From S5-A14a sp022766365 (GTDB lineage Bacteria; Bacillota; Clostridia; Peptostreptococcales; Anaerovoracaceae), in the NCBI GenBank assembly GCA_050313295.1, contig JBNPLD010000013.1: a stretch of DNA of 44,490 nt; one strand, written 5' to 3'. Every line of letters starts with the position of its first letter. Within the stretch, counting starts at the first letter, position 1. The notes beneath the pieces were generated by a model. The model was not told the DNA's origin and did not search any database. It saw only the letters and a list, made by a program, of their open reading frames with translations. Made by a program: the position numbers and the translations under genes. Shown in pieces: positions 32,000-40,142 of this stretch.

Positions 32000-33011
32000 T
32001 TATTCACAAAATATATTTAACGGTTTTGCCGCCGCATTGGTTGAAGGAGAGACGTTCGCAATATTTCCACATAAAGATCCGGACGGAGACGCACTTGGGG
32101 CATCAATAGGTCTTGCAAAAGCATTGGACTCAATGGGCAAAAAGGTAAAAGTCATAGTGGATGCAGATATAGATGGCAGCATTAGTATAAAAGATGATTT
32201 GAGATTCATTGACCCTGATAGCCGTTATCTTACAGTGGACGGATCTTCCGTTGATGAAAGTACATTTGCCGTAATGCTTGACTGTGGAGAAATTTCACGA
32301 ATAGCAGGAAGAGAAGCTATATTTGAAAAATGTTGCAAATCCTTCTGTGTGGATCATCATGGTACTTCAACGGAGATGGCTGACTACAATGTTATAATGC
32401 CGGAAGCTGCCGCAACTTGCGAACTTATCTGGTATCTGTTTAAGACATTATGTAATCATGGACTAGTTATAACCAGGGATATGGGTGAATCCGTTTATGT
32501 CGGTATACTCACGGATACAGGAGGCTTCAGGTATTCAAATACATCAAAAGAAACGCATCTGGTAGCTGCAGAAATCTTTGATCTTGGGATTGATCATTAT
32601 AATATTTCAAGACAAGTTTTCGAATCTGTACCTATTTCAAGAATGAGGTTGAAATTTGCAGCAATGGACGTGACGGAATTCTATGAGGATAACCGTCTTG
32701 CTATAACATATGTAAACCGACAGATGTTAAAAAACACAATGGCAGATATCAAAGATACTGACGGAATAGTTGAAGAACTCAGGAATATTTCATCTGTTGA
32801 AGTGGCATGTCTTTGCAAAGAGCAGGATGATGGAAAGATTAAAATTTCCATGAGATCCAAGAATCATGTGGACGTTTCAAAAATCGGTCTGAAATTTTCG
32901 GGTGGAGGACACAGGAGAGCGGCAGGATGCACTTTGGATATGTCTGTGAGTGAAGCTGTTACTATTATGAAAAATGAACTTACTAATGCCTTGAATGGGG
33001 AAACAGAGTGA
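31983..33011 (+). CDS. nrnA: DHH/DHHA1 phosphoesterase, NrnA-like (nanoRNase / pAp phosphatase)
   Basis: NrnA degrades very short RNAs and, in characterised members, dephosphorylates 3'-phosphoadenosine 5'-phosphate. The manganese-binding motifs are visible: HKDPDGDALG (30-39), MLDCGE, VDHHGT and GILTDTGGF. The DHHA1 domain ends in FSGGGHRRAAGCT. At 342 residues the length is slightly above the usual 310-325. The start may be ATG 31983 or 31989, both inside the rbfA end. It ends by TGATG overlap with truB. nrnA between rbfA and truB is the standard Firmicutes order. Confidence 0.92.
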   Translation: MKMKNNYSQNIFNGFAAALVEGETFAIFPHKDPDGDALGASIGLAKALDSMGKKVKVIVDADIDGSISIKDDLRFIDPDSRYLTVDGSSVDESTFAVMLDCGEISRIAGREAIFEKCCKSFCVDHHGTSTEMADYNVIMPEAAATCELIWYLFKTLCNHGLVITRDMGESVYVGILTDTGGFRYSNTSKETHLVAAEIFDLGIDHYNISRQVFESVPISRMRLKFAAMDVTEFYEDNRLAITYVNRQMLKNTMADIKDTDGIVEELRNISSVEVACLCKEQDDGKIKISMRSKNHVDVSKIGLKFSGGGHRRAAGCTLDMSVSEAVTIMKNELTNALNGETE

Positions 33012-34108
33012 TGAAATCCGGAATAATCAATATCAATAAGGGTCAGAATATGACCTCTCACGATGTGGTTTCCATAGTAAGACGAGCTGTTGGAATTAAA
33101 CGTGTAGGACACACAGGAACCCTTGATCCCATGGCTGAAGGTGTGCTGCCTGTAGCTGTTGGAAATGCCACGAAGTTTATAGAATACTTAGACAAGGATA
33201 TAAAGACTTATGTGGCAGGTGTGAAGCTTGGTATAAAGACAGACACCCTTGATATATGGGGAGAGAAGCTTGAGAACACTAAGGTGGACTGTACAGGGGA
33301 GGAACTCAAGGAGAAATTGTCGGGTATTATCCCGAGATTTATAGGAGAGATTCAACAGATTCCGCCTAAATTTTCAGCCGTAAAGGTTAACGGCAGACGC
33401 CTTTACGACTATGCGCGGAAAAGCCAGGATGTAGAAATTCCAAAACGAAATGTGCACGTATACAAGCTTGAATACATATCTCCTGACGACATGGAATACA
33501 TTGCCTCTCTAACAGGTATTATGCCTTCAAGTGTCGGCGAAGTAAAAAATGATTTTTTCCTTCTGATTGAGTGTTCGAGGGGGACGTATGTGAGGAGTTT
33601 GATAAGGGATATCGGTTCCGAGCTCGGACTGTCCGCAGTTATGTCTTTTCTTGTGAGAACTGCATCAGGGGAATTCCAAATAGATGATGGAATATCAGCT
33701 GAATCAATCAAAAATATGGATATTGGTGAATTATATAAGTGTATTTTTCCGATTGATGAGAAAATTTCATGCATGAGGAGTATTGTACTCGATGATATAG
33801 AGAGCAGAAAATTCCAAAATGGAGGCAAGGTCTCCATGAAGAAAATCAAATATCTTGAGGGAGAAAAGTCCATTATGAAAGATAGAAGTTTTCATAATGA
33901 CTACAGAGTGGTATACACCGACCTATACAAGGTATATAGGGGAAAAAGACAGGGAGATTCGTCGGATTTTGAATTGCCGAGAATAAGTAATGTTGCCGAT
34001 ATGAAAAGTACGGGTCGGTTCTTAGGGGTAGGGCGGATAGTACAAGATAGATTTCTGAAAGGGGAAAAAGTTGTTCCCATAGAAAGTGAAGAATATGAAA
34101 TATTTTGA
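33011..34108 (+). CDS. truB: tRNA pseudouridine-55 synthase
   Basis: TruB makes pseudouridine 55 in the T loop of tRNAs. Motif II with the catalytic aspartate is GHTGTLDPMAEGVLP, preceded by KGQNMTSHDVV. KFSAVKVNGRRLYDYAR and CSRGTYVRSLIRDIG are also present. The protein has 365 residues where about 290-310 are usual. There is an extra segment at about 158-180 (PDDMEYIASLTGIMPSSVGE) before the conserved core resumes, and a longer C-terminal part. The ATG at 33011 overlaps the nrnA stop (TGATG). The GTG just before it is less likely. It overlaps ribF. Confidence 0.95.
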   Translation: MKSGIININKGQNMTSHDVVSIVRRAVGIKRVGHTGTLDPMAEGVLPVAVGNATKFIEYLDKDIKTYVAGVKLGIKTDTLDIWGEKLENTKVDCTGEELKEKLSGIIPRFIGEIQQIPPKFSAVKVNGRRLYDYARKSQDVEIPKRNVHVYKLEYISPDDMEYIASLTGIMPSSVGEVKNDFFLLIECSRGTYVRSLIRDIGSELGLSAVMSFLVRTASGEFQIDDGISAESIKNMDIGELYKCIFPIDEKISCMRSIVLDDIESRKFQNGGKVSMKKIKYLEGEKSIMKDRSFHNDYRVVYTDLYKVYRGKRQGDSSDFELPRISNVADMKSTGRFLGVGRIVQDRFLKGEKVVPIESEEYEIF

Positions 34109-35030
34109 AAATATTGAAGATATAAAAGATGTTTCTGAGGCGGTTGTTGCACTTGGGAATTTTGACGGCGTGCACCTTGGGCACCAAGCTTTGATTGCCA
34201 AGACAGTGGAGATTTCTAAAGAAATGGGTATCAAATCCGCTGTTTTTACTTTCTCAAATCATCCGAAAAATATGCTCCCTATGGCTAAATCTGTGAAAAG
34301 CATTATATATAATGATGAGAAAAGAGGTATTATGGAAGATCTGGGTGTAGATTATATGTATAATCTGCCTTTTACTCAAGAAATTATGACCATGAGTCCG
34401 AGATATTTTGTGGAAAAATTGTTGGTAAGGAAACTTTTAATGAAAGTTGGAGTTTGTGGCTTTAATTTTCACTTCGGCTACAGAGGCGAGGGTAATCCTA
34501 AGATTCTCGAATACCTGGGGAGAGAACTGAATTTTAAGGTTTGCGAAATGAAACCTGTTGAAATTGAAGGGAATGTAGTGAGCTCATCTTTGATAAGAAC
34601 TTTAATTGCCTCAGGTCGGGTCGACAGATGTAAAACTTATATGGGGAGAAATTACGAAATAGGCGGCGAAGTTGTAGTTGGGAATCGTCTGGGCAGAAAG
34701 CTTGGATTTCCGACTTCAAATCTTGTTATAGATGAGTCAATGGTTACGCCTCCTAATGGTGTGTATGTTACCCTGTGTGACTATGACGGCAAGAAGTATC
34801 CGAGTGTTACCAATGTTGGGAATAAACCTACTATCGGCGAATACTCAAAGAATGTTGAAACACACATTTTTAACTTTGATAAAGAACTTTACGGTAAAAA
34901 GATTATCGTTGAATTTCTTGAAAAGACAAGAGATGAAGTTAAGTTTGACAGTCTTGAGGAACTGTCTGAACAGATCCTCAGAGATTGCAGAGAGGCATAT
35001 GAATACCATAAGTCTAAAGGATTGCTTTAG
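34095..35030 (+). CDS. ribF: bifunctional riboflavin kinase / FAD synthetase
   Basis: This enzyme makes FMN from riboflavin and then FAD. The adenylyltransferase domain has GNFDGVHLGHQAL (HxGH) and the SSSLIRTLI motif. The kinase domain has GRKLGFPTSNL, NVGNKPTIG and the closing region with LYGKKIIVEFLEKTRDE. The length, 311 residues, is normal. The start may be ATG 34095 or GTG 34086, both inside truB. The ATG gives the usual short N-terminus. No strong ribosome binding site is visible, so translation probably depends on truB. It is the last gene before the rpsO promoter region. Confidence 0.95.
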   Translation: MKYFENIEDIKDVSEAVVALGNFDGVHLGHQALIAKTVEISKEMGIKSAVFTFSNHPKNMLPMAKSVKSIIYNDEKRGIMEDLGVDYMYNLPFTQEIMTMSPRYFVEKLLVRKLLMKVGVCGFNFHFGYRGEGNPKILEYLGRELNFKVCEMKPVEIEGNVVSSSLIRTLIASGRVDRCKTYMGRNYEIGGEVVVGNRLGRKLGFPTSNLVIDESMVTPPNGVYVTLCDYDGKKYPSVTNVGNKPTIGEYSKNVETHIFNFDKELYGKKIIVEFLEKTRDEVKFDSLEELSEQILRDCREAYEYHKSKGLL

Positions 35031-35183
35031 TTTTGAGATACTAAATGGAGCAGTTGTACACATCGGTACTTTCTATATCATGAATATGACATTAAATAAG
35101 CGGTACTTTTTTGATTTTGCCGATTTATGAATATCCTAAATCATTTTTATGTAAAGGTATCGACATAAATGAGTTAAAAAATC

Positions 35184-35212
35184 TTGCAAATGTAGATATT
35201 TTATGATAACAT
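35184..35212 (+). promoter_or_regulatory. promoter of rpsO
   Basis: TTGCAA (35184-35189) and TAACAT (35207-35212) are separated by 17 bases. The gap of 290 bases between ribF and rpsO shows that rpsO has its own leader. Confidence 0.45.
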
Positions 35213-35262
35213 GAATTGTCATACAAATTATTTAGACAAATTTGTTTACTTTCACTTAGTTT

Positions 35263-35311
35263 TAGGATACTCCGACCTTTACTCGGTGGAAGCACATGTA
35301 TAATGAGGAGG
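35263..35311 (+). promoter_or_regulatory. rpsO leader, probable S15 autoregulatory structure
   Basis: Upstream of the ribosome binding site AGGAGG (35306-35311) the leader contains CCGA (35270-35273) pairing with TCGG (35284-35287), extended by flanking A/T and G/U pairs. S15 represses its own translation through leader RNA structures in several bacteria. The similarity to the Firmicutes type is from memory and needs a covariance search. Confidence 0.4.
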
Positions 35312-35320
35312 AAATTAATT

Positions 35321-35587
35321 ATGATTACTAAAGAAATGAAGGAACAGATCATCAAGGATTATGCTTTGAAGGAAGGGGACACAGGTTCTCCTGAGGTTCA
35401 GGTTGCTATTTTAACTGCAAGAATCAATGATCTAAACGAGCATCTTAAGATTCACAAGAAGGATCACCATTCCAGGAGAGGACTTCTTAAGATGGTTGGG
35501 CAGAGAAGAAACCTTCTTAACTACCTGAGGAGTGTTGACGTTGAAAGATACAGGAATCTGATAGCCAGACTCGGATTGAGAAAGTAA
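35321..35587 (+). CDS. rpsO: 30S ribosomal protein S15
   Basis: S15 is a primary 16S rRNA-binding protein. The start at ATG 35321 with AGGAGG upstream gives 88 residues, exactly the family size. The conserved segments GDTGSPEVQVAILTARINDL, HKKDHHSRRGLL and RRNLLNYLR are all present. The frame is open upstream to 35216, but that is untranslated leader. A terminator follows before pnp. Confidence 0.98.
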   Translation: MITKEMKEQIIKDYALKEGDTGSPEVQVAILTARINDLNEHLKIHKKDHHSRRGLLKMVGQRRNLLNYLRSVDVERYRNLIARLGLRK

Positions 35588-35608
35588 TATTTAAAATGTT
35601 AAGATTTG

Positions 35609-35636
35609 GGCGAGACCTTGTCTCGTCTTTATTTTT
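35609..35636 (+). terminator. intrinsic terminator between rpsO and pnp
   Basis: GGCGAGAC (35609-35616) pairs with GTCTCGTC (35620-35627) with one G-U pair and a 3-base loop. TTTATTTTT follows. Some transcripts must read through or start anew for pnp. Confidence 0.75.
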
Positions 35637-35691
35637 ATTAAAGAGAGCCATTATTTGAGAAGATAATAAACAGGAAGGAGTTGTTTATAAT

Positions 35692-37815
35692 ATGGCAAGA
35701 ATTGAGGATTATCGATCATTTAAGACAGCAGTGGGCGGAAGACTTATGGAGTTGGAAATCGGTAAGGTGGCAAGGCAGGCAAACGGCCAGTGCTGGGTGA
35801 AATACGGGGAATCTGTGGTTAGTGTAACGGCTACGGCGTCCAAGGCGCCAAGACCGGACATAGATTTCTTCCCCCTTAGTTGTGATTATGAAGAAAAGAT
35901 GTATTCCGCCGGTAAGATTCCCGGAGGTTTTCTAAAGAGAGAGGGCAGACCAAGCGAACATGCTATTTTGAGTTCAAGACTTATGGACAGACCTCTAAGA
36001 CCGCTTTTCCCAAAGGGATACAGAAATGATGTTGTCGTTGTAGCCACGGTTATGTCTGTGGATCCGGACTGTCCAACGGAAGTGATGGCTATGATCGGTT
36101 CTTCAGTAGCTCTTGCAACTTCTGATATTCCGTGGGATGGACCGACCGGTTCAGTTGTAGTAGGCCTTGTGGATGGACGTTTTGTTATCAATCCTACTCT
36201 TGAACAGAGAGAAAGGTCAGCGATGCATCTTACTGTATCCGGCACCAAGGAAGCAATCATGATGGTTGAAGCCGGTGCCAATGAGGTTTCTGAGGAAACA
36301 ATGCTGGATGCCATCATGTTCGCTCACGAAGAAATTAAAAAAATCGTAGAATTCATCGACGCTATAGTGGCTGAGATTGGGGTAGAGAAGCAGCCTTTTG
36401 AGGCTCCTATTGTTCCGGAGGAAATTGCAGAAGCGGTGAAAGCTTTTGCAGAAGATAAATATGATACTGCTATACGTATCAAAGATAAGCAGGATAGAGA
36501 AAATGCCATGGACGAAGTTGATGCAATGACACAGGAATATTTTGCTGATAAAATGGATGAGGAAGAGTATGAGGAGGCGAGCAAATATATTGCTTCAGCA
36601 CTTTACGATGTGAAGAAGACTAAGGTTCGCAACATGATTTTGGATGAGGGTATTCGTCCTGATCACAGAGGACTTAAGGAAATCAGACCGATCTGGTGTG
36701 AGACGGGACTCCTTCCAAGAGCTCACGGAAGTGGACTTTTTACAAGAGGTCAGACTCAAGTTCTTTCTGCTTGTGCCATCGCACCTGTTAGTGAAGCACA
36801 GATTATAGATGGTATCACCGAACAAACAGAAAAGCGATATATGCATCATTACAACTTCCCGCCTTATTCTGTGGGAGAAGCAAGACCTTCAAGAAGCCCG
36901 GGAAGACGTGAAATCGGTCATGGTGCTCTAGCGGAGAGAGCTCTTCTTCCAATGCTTCCAAGTGTGGAAGAATTTCCGTATGCAATCAGAGTAGTATCAG
37001 ATGTATTGGAATCGAACGGTTCATCATCGATGGCATCAACATGCGGATCAACAATGGCTCTCATGGATGCCGGTGTACCAATTAAGAAGCCTGTGTCAGG
37101 GATTGCTATGGGTCTGATTGAAAGGGTAGAAGATGATGGAAGCAGTAAAATGGCTATCCTAAGTGATATTCAAGGAATGGAGGACTTCCTCGGTGATATG
37201 GACTTTAAGGTTACGGGAACCAAGGATGGAATCACTGCAATTCAGATGGATATAAAAGTTCACGGACTTTCAAGGGAAATCCTGAAAGAAGCTCTTGAGC
37301 AGGCGCGTGAAGGAAGATTATTCATCATGGATAAGATCTTTGAAGAAATTTCTGAACCTAGGGCTGAACTTTCCAAATATGCGCCTAGATATGTGTCCAT
37401 GAGAATTGATCCGGATAAAATAAGGCTTGTGATAGGACCGGGAGGGAAAACAATTAACAAGATTGTTGAAGAAACAGGTGCTAAAATCGATATCTCTGAG
37501 GAAGATCCGGGACTCATAATGATTTATTCGGAATCTCAGGAGGGAGCTGATTCAGCAAAGTCTCAGATAGAATTCCTAACAAGAGATGTTGAGGTTGGAG
37601 AGACTTATATGGGTAAAGTTATGAGAATCATGAGTTTTGGTGCATTTATCGAAATTCTACCCGGTAAGGAAGGTTTGCTTCATATTTCCAAGATGGCTAA
37701 GAGAAGAATCGACAAGGTTGAAGATGTGATGAATATTGGAGATGAGGTCGAAGTTAAGGTTACGGAAATAGACAGCCAGAATAGAATAAATCTTATCAGA
37801 ACTCACATGGATTGA
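35692..37815 (+). CDS. pnp: polyribonucleotide nucleotidyltransferase (PNPase)
   Basis: PNPase is the phosphorolytic 3'-5' exoribonuclease of mRNA decay. Two RNase PH-like domains are present (the first with FFPLSCDYEEKMYSAGKIPG, the second with GRREIGHGALAERAL and SNGSSSMASTCG, the active region). They are followed by a KH domain (IRLVIGPGGKTINKI) and an S1 domain (YMGKVMRIMSFGAFIEI). The length, 707 residues, is standard. The ribosome binding site GGAAGGAG lies at 35672-35679. It ends with a terminator and closes the translation cluster. Confidence 0.98.
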   Translation: MARIEDYRSFKTAVGGRLMELEIGKVARQANGQCWVKYGESVVSVTATASKAPRPDIDFFPLSCDYEEKMYSAGKIPGGFLKREGRPSEHAILSSRLMDRPLRPLFPKGYRNDVVVVATVMSVDPDCPTEVMAMIGSSVALATSDIPWDGPTGSVVVGLVDGRFVINPTLEQRERSAMHLTVSGTKEAIMMVEAGANEVSEETMLDAIMFAHEEIKKIVEFIDAIVAEIGVEKQPFEAPIVPEEIAEAVKAFAEDKYDTAIRIKDKQDRENAMDEVDAMTQEYFADKMDEEEYEEASKYIASALYDVKKTKVRNMILDEGIRPDHRGLKEIRPIWCETGLLPRAHGSGLFTRGQTQVLSACAIAPVSEAQIIDGITEQTEKRYMHHYNFPPYSVGEARPSRSPGRREIGHGALAERALLPMLPSVEEFPYAIRVVSDVLESNGSSSMASTCGSTMALMDAGVPIKKPVSGIAMGLIERVEDDGSSKMAILSDIQGMEDFLGDMDFKVTGTKDGITAIQMDIKVHGLSREILKEALEQAREGRLFIMDKIFEEISEPRAELSKYAPRYVSMRIDPDKIRLVIGPGGKTINKIVEETGAKIDISEEDPGLIMIYSESQEGADSAKSQIEFLTRDVEVGETYMGKVMRIMSFGAFIEILPGKEGLLHISKMAKRRIDKVEDVMNIGDEVEVKVTEIDSQNRINLIRTHMD

Positions 37816-37864
37816 GCTTTTGAAAAAAATAATTCTCATGATTCTTAAAGTGAGAAAACAATAC

Positions 37865-37905
37865 AGCCTTTTGTTACAGTACATAAATGTGACTTAAGGC
37901 TTTTT
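37865..37905 (+). terminator. intrinsic terminator after pnp
   Basis: AGCCTT (37865-37870) pairs with AAGGCT (37896-37901). An inner stem of GTTACA with TGTGAC (one G-U pair) continues it, and TTTTT follows. Confidence 0.75.
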
Positions 37906-37975
37906 AAAACTATGCACACCGAATTTGTGAAGCAAAGATATTTTGTGGACTTTTATAATTTAAAACGGAGGTAGG

Positions 37976-38695
37976 ATGAAAAAAACGTATATTGTATTAT
38001 CTATCTATATGATTATTATGGCCATAGGACTATTTGTATGCAAAGAGTTTATGGGAGTACCATATGATGCACCGAATTTCAGTGAGAAATTTTTGCCATT
38101 TATGTTCTTGCTGGCAGTTTTCTCAGTACTGTACGAAATGCGAAATAGAAATGAGATTATTTTGCAGACCGGAAATGAGCCGAGATATATTTTTTCGTCG
38201 GTATTGTTTATACCTGTTGTAGGATTTGGCATATTTTCCGTTGTGAAAGGATTTAACGCTGAGCTTGGATTCTTTATTCTAATAGTGGATACAATTTTAA
38301 TTGGAATTGCAGAAGAAATAATGTATAGGAGAATATTATTAGGTTCATTGGCGAGGAAAATTCATCCGGTTTATGCATTACTTCTTTCTTCTGTTTTATT
38401 TTGCCTGTTACATTTGCTGAACTTATTAGGCGGGCTGTCTTTATCTGAAGTAATCAATCAATTGGGTTCCACCTTCGTAATGGGAATGTTTTTAGGGGCC
38501 ATGTATTTGGATACGAAAAAAATAATATTTCCAATAATCTTTCATTCCGCATGGGATTATATATTACTAAGTGACAGTCTCTCTGAAATATCATTTATGC
38601 CGATTCTTTTAATTGCTGTTTATGCTTTAGAGTTTATCATCACAATTCTAATTATCATAAAGATGATAAGAAACAAAGGGTATAATTCATATTAG
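37976..38695 (+). CDS. CPBP-family intramembrane metalloprotease (Abi/CAAX-like)
   Basis: This polytopic membrane protein has 239 residues and about seven hydrophobic segments. The three CPBP motifs are present: EEIMYRR (first, EExxxR type), FCLLHLL (second, FxxxH) and HSAWDY (third). Members cleave substrates within the membrane, and several protect bacteriocin producers or are linked to phage resistance. The role here is open. The ribosome binding site ACGGAGG (37965-37971) precedes the ATG. It lies alone after the pnp terminator and is followed by hairpins, so it is probably monocistronic. Its A+T content is higher than that of pnp. Confidence 0.88.
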   Translation: MKKTYIVLSIYMIIMAIGLFVCKEFMGVPYDAPNFSEKFLPFMFLLAVFSVLYEMRNRNEIILQTGNEPRYIFSSVLFIPVVGFGIFSVVKGFNAELGFFILIVDTILIGIAEEIMYRRILLGSLARKIHPVYALLLSSVLFCLLHLLNLLGGLSLSEVINQLGSTFVMGMFLGAMYLDTKKIIFPIIFHSAWDYILLSDSLSEISFMPILLIAVYALEFIITILIIIKMIRNKGYNSY

Positions 38696-38767
38696 TCAGA
38701 ATTTCTATAAGTTTCGATACCATCAATATACAGCAAGTAAAAGTATATTGTATGACTTTTGACTTGT

Positions 38768-38773
38768 TATAAT
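38768..38773 (+). promoter_or_regulatory. extended -10 just upstream of a terminator hairpin
   Basis: TGTTATAAT gives a consensus extended -10 (TATAAT at 38768-38773). Transcription from here would start near 38780 and meet the hairpin at 38787 almost at once, which would yield an RNA of about 55 bases. Confidence 0.3.
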
Positions 38774-38786
38774 ATTGCCTTGAAGT

Positions 38787-38835
38787 ATAACGTCGGACAG
38801 CTCTTGAAATACAAGTATAGTTCGACGTTATTTTT
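38787..38835 (+). terminator. strong terminator hairpin after the CPBP gene
   Basis: ATAACGTCGGAC (38787-38798) pairs with GTTCGACGTTAT (38820-38831) with one G-U pair. Within the loop, CTTG and CAAG pair again. TTTTTG follows. Confidence 0.75.
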
Positions 38836-38905
38836 GATTTAACAAGATGTGAAGTATTGTAATAACAGTTTTATTTTTTTAAGTAGATAATTCCGGCTAT
38901 ATATT

Positions 38906-38954
38906 ATACGTTGGGGTAAAACCGACAAAAAAGGTAAGCCCCAACGTATTTTTT
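38906..38954 (+). terminator. second strong terminator hairpin
   Basis: ATACGTTGGGG (38906-38916) pairs perfectly with CCCCAACGTAT (38939-38949) across a 22-base loop, and TTTTTT follows. There is no recognisable gene between this and the preceding terminator, so it may end a small RNA or be an additional barrier. Confidence 0.75.
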
Positions 38955-39013
38955 AATAAAGAATAAAAAAACGTATCAATGCTTGCCAAATGAACGTTAT
39001 TTGTTGAGTAAAT

Positions 39014-39607
39014 TTGGCAAAAATACCGGCGGTAAATCAGTACCTGACCATGACAGGGATGTTATCGTACTTGATTGTTGTAGTTCCTGTTTATATTTAC
39101 ATGAAATTCTTTAATTACATTTTGCTCTCATATTCCAATCTTATTGAATTATTTCTATGTAAAATAATTATAGTGATCGTCTGCTATACTTTAATTATAA
39201 TGATGATGCATACGAAGAATAAAAATTTCATGAGATAGTATATGAATTCAGATGTGATATTTTTGGGGATCGATGATATTAAAAGGAAGAGAAAAATATA
39301 GACTGTATTAAAAAAGAAGAAACTCCAAGGGAAATATCCTTATTTAGTAAATTACAAATCATATATGAAAACTAAAAAAAATATTTCAAAAGAGGACTAT
39401 TTAAAGGAAAAAACTATTATTTAAGATAAAAAGACAATGCTTAGAAATAGACTTACTGAGTTTGAAGTTAATATAGTTGATTCAAAGAATGAGATTGATA
39501 TTAATCTCCCGGATGATGAAGCTTTGTTAAAATCTTATGTGAGAAGTTCACTTAAAAAAATAATTGCATCAAGAAGTGGAGAGATAGAGATTGTAGAAAT
39601 ATTGTAG
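39014..39607 (+). pseudogene. probable decayed gene with three in-frame stops
   Basis: One plus-strand frame runs from about 39014 to a TAG at 39605-39607. It is interrupted only by TAG (39236-39238), TAG (39299-39301) and TAA (39422-39424). The open pieces have 74, 19, 40 and 60 codons. The first piece is hydrophobic and would form two transmembrane helices (SYLIVVVPVYIYM and LCKIIIVIVCYTLIIMMM). The later pieces are hydrophilic (TKKNISKEDYLKEK, then FEVNIVDSKNEIDINLPDDE). In such A/T-rich sequence this much openness in a single frame is suggestive but not proof. A good start and ribosome binding site are lacking. I recognise no family. The last piece could be translated alone from ATG 39437 as 56 residues. 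Confidence 0.35.
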
Positions 39608-39660
39608 TATTACATTAAAGATAACTCATAATCTTGCCAATTTTAATTTTAATACGCCAA

Positions 39661-39695
39661 AATCATGACCACCCGACAAACGGGTGGTCATGATT
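39661..39695. repeat. perfect 15-bp palindrome with a 5-base loop
   Basis: AATCATGACCACCCG (39661-39675) pairs perfectly with CGGGTGGTCATGATT (39681-39695) around ACAAA. It is the strongest hairpin in the window. No T-run follows on the plus strand. Hairpins of this style occur near the ends of IS200/IS605-type elements, and a bidirectional terminator is another reading. Confidence 0.75.
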
Positions 39696-39888
39696 ATTTA
39701 GGGGACCTCAATTCTCAATCCGGCATGGCATAAAACTTAAGCACAAGGTCGGTTTCTGTAGATAAGTTGCTGCTGTAAGAAACGCTGCCCTCGATTAATC
39801 ACCAAAATAAGCCACTCCTTAATTGAGTATTAGATCAACTATCATTTAATGGAATAAAAATATGTCATATACCGATAAAAATATTTTG
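39696..39888. other. gene-free stretch between hairpin and CIRCE
   Basis: No credible reading frame is present. The region 39705-39800 is richer in G and C than its surroundings, which is unusual for noncoding sequence here and would fit a structured RNA or the end of a lost mobile element. I cannot match it to a known RNA family. Confidence 0.4.
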
Positions 39889-39915
39889 TTAGCACTCTGA
39901 TTAAAAGAGTGCTAA
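39889..39915 (+). promoter_or_regulatory. CIRCE operator (HrcA binding site) of clpB
   Basis: TTAGCACTC (39889-39897), nine bases, GAGTGCTAA (39907-39915) is a perfect match to the CIRCE consensus. HrcA binds it and represses heat-shock genes. It lies just upstream of the -35. No hrcA, groE or dnaK is in the window. Confidence 0.95.
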
Positions 39916-39922
39916 ATTTCTC

Positions 39923-39951
39923 TTTACTTTTCATTTTTGCGGGGGTATAAT
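39923..39951 (+). promoter_or_regulatory. promoter of clpB
   Basis: TTTACT (39923-39928) and a perfect TATAAT (39946-39951) are spaced 17 bases apart. A leader of about 185 bases follows before the clpB ATG at 40143. It is A-rich and I see no strong structure in it. Confidence 0.65.
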
Positions 39952-40142
39952 ATATATAGTGCAAAAAGAATAATCATTTCTGCAGTATTAAAAAGAAGGA
40001 AGGATTATTTCCGTAAACTTAAATAGAAATAGAATCAAATGCTATTTAAATGAAACTAAAACAAGGAAAATTTGCATGTTAACTATATTATGTAGAACAA
40101 AGTATAATTTTATTAAACTGAAAGATAATAGGGGGTGAGTTT

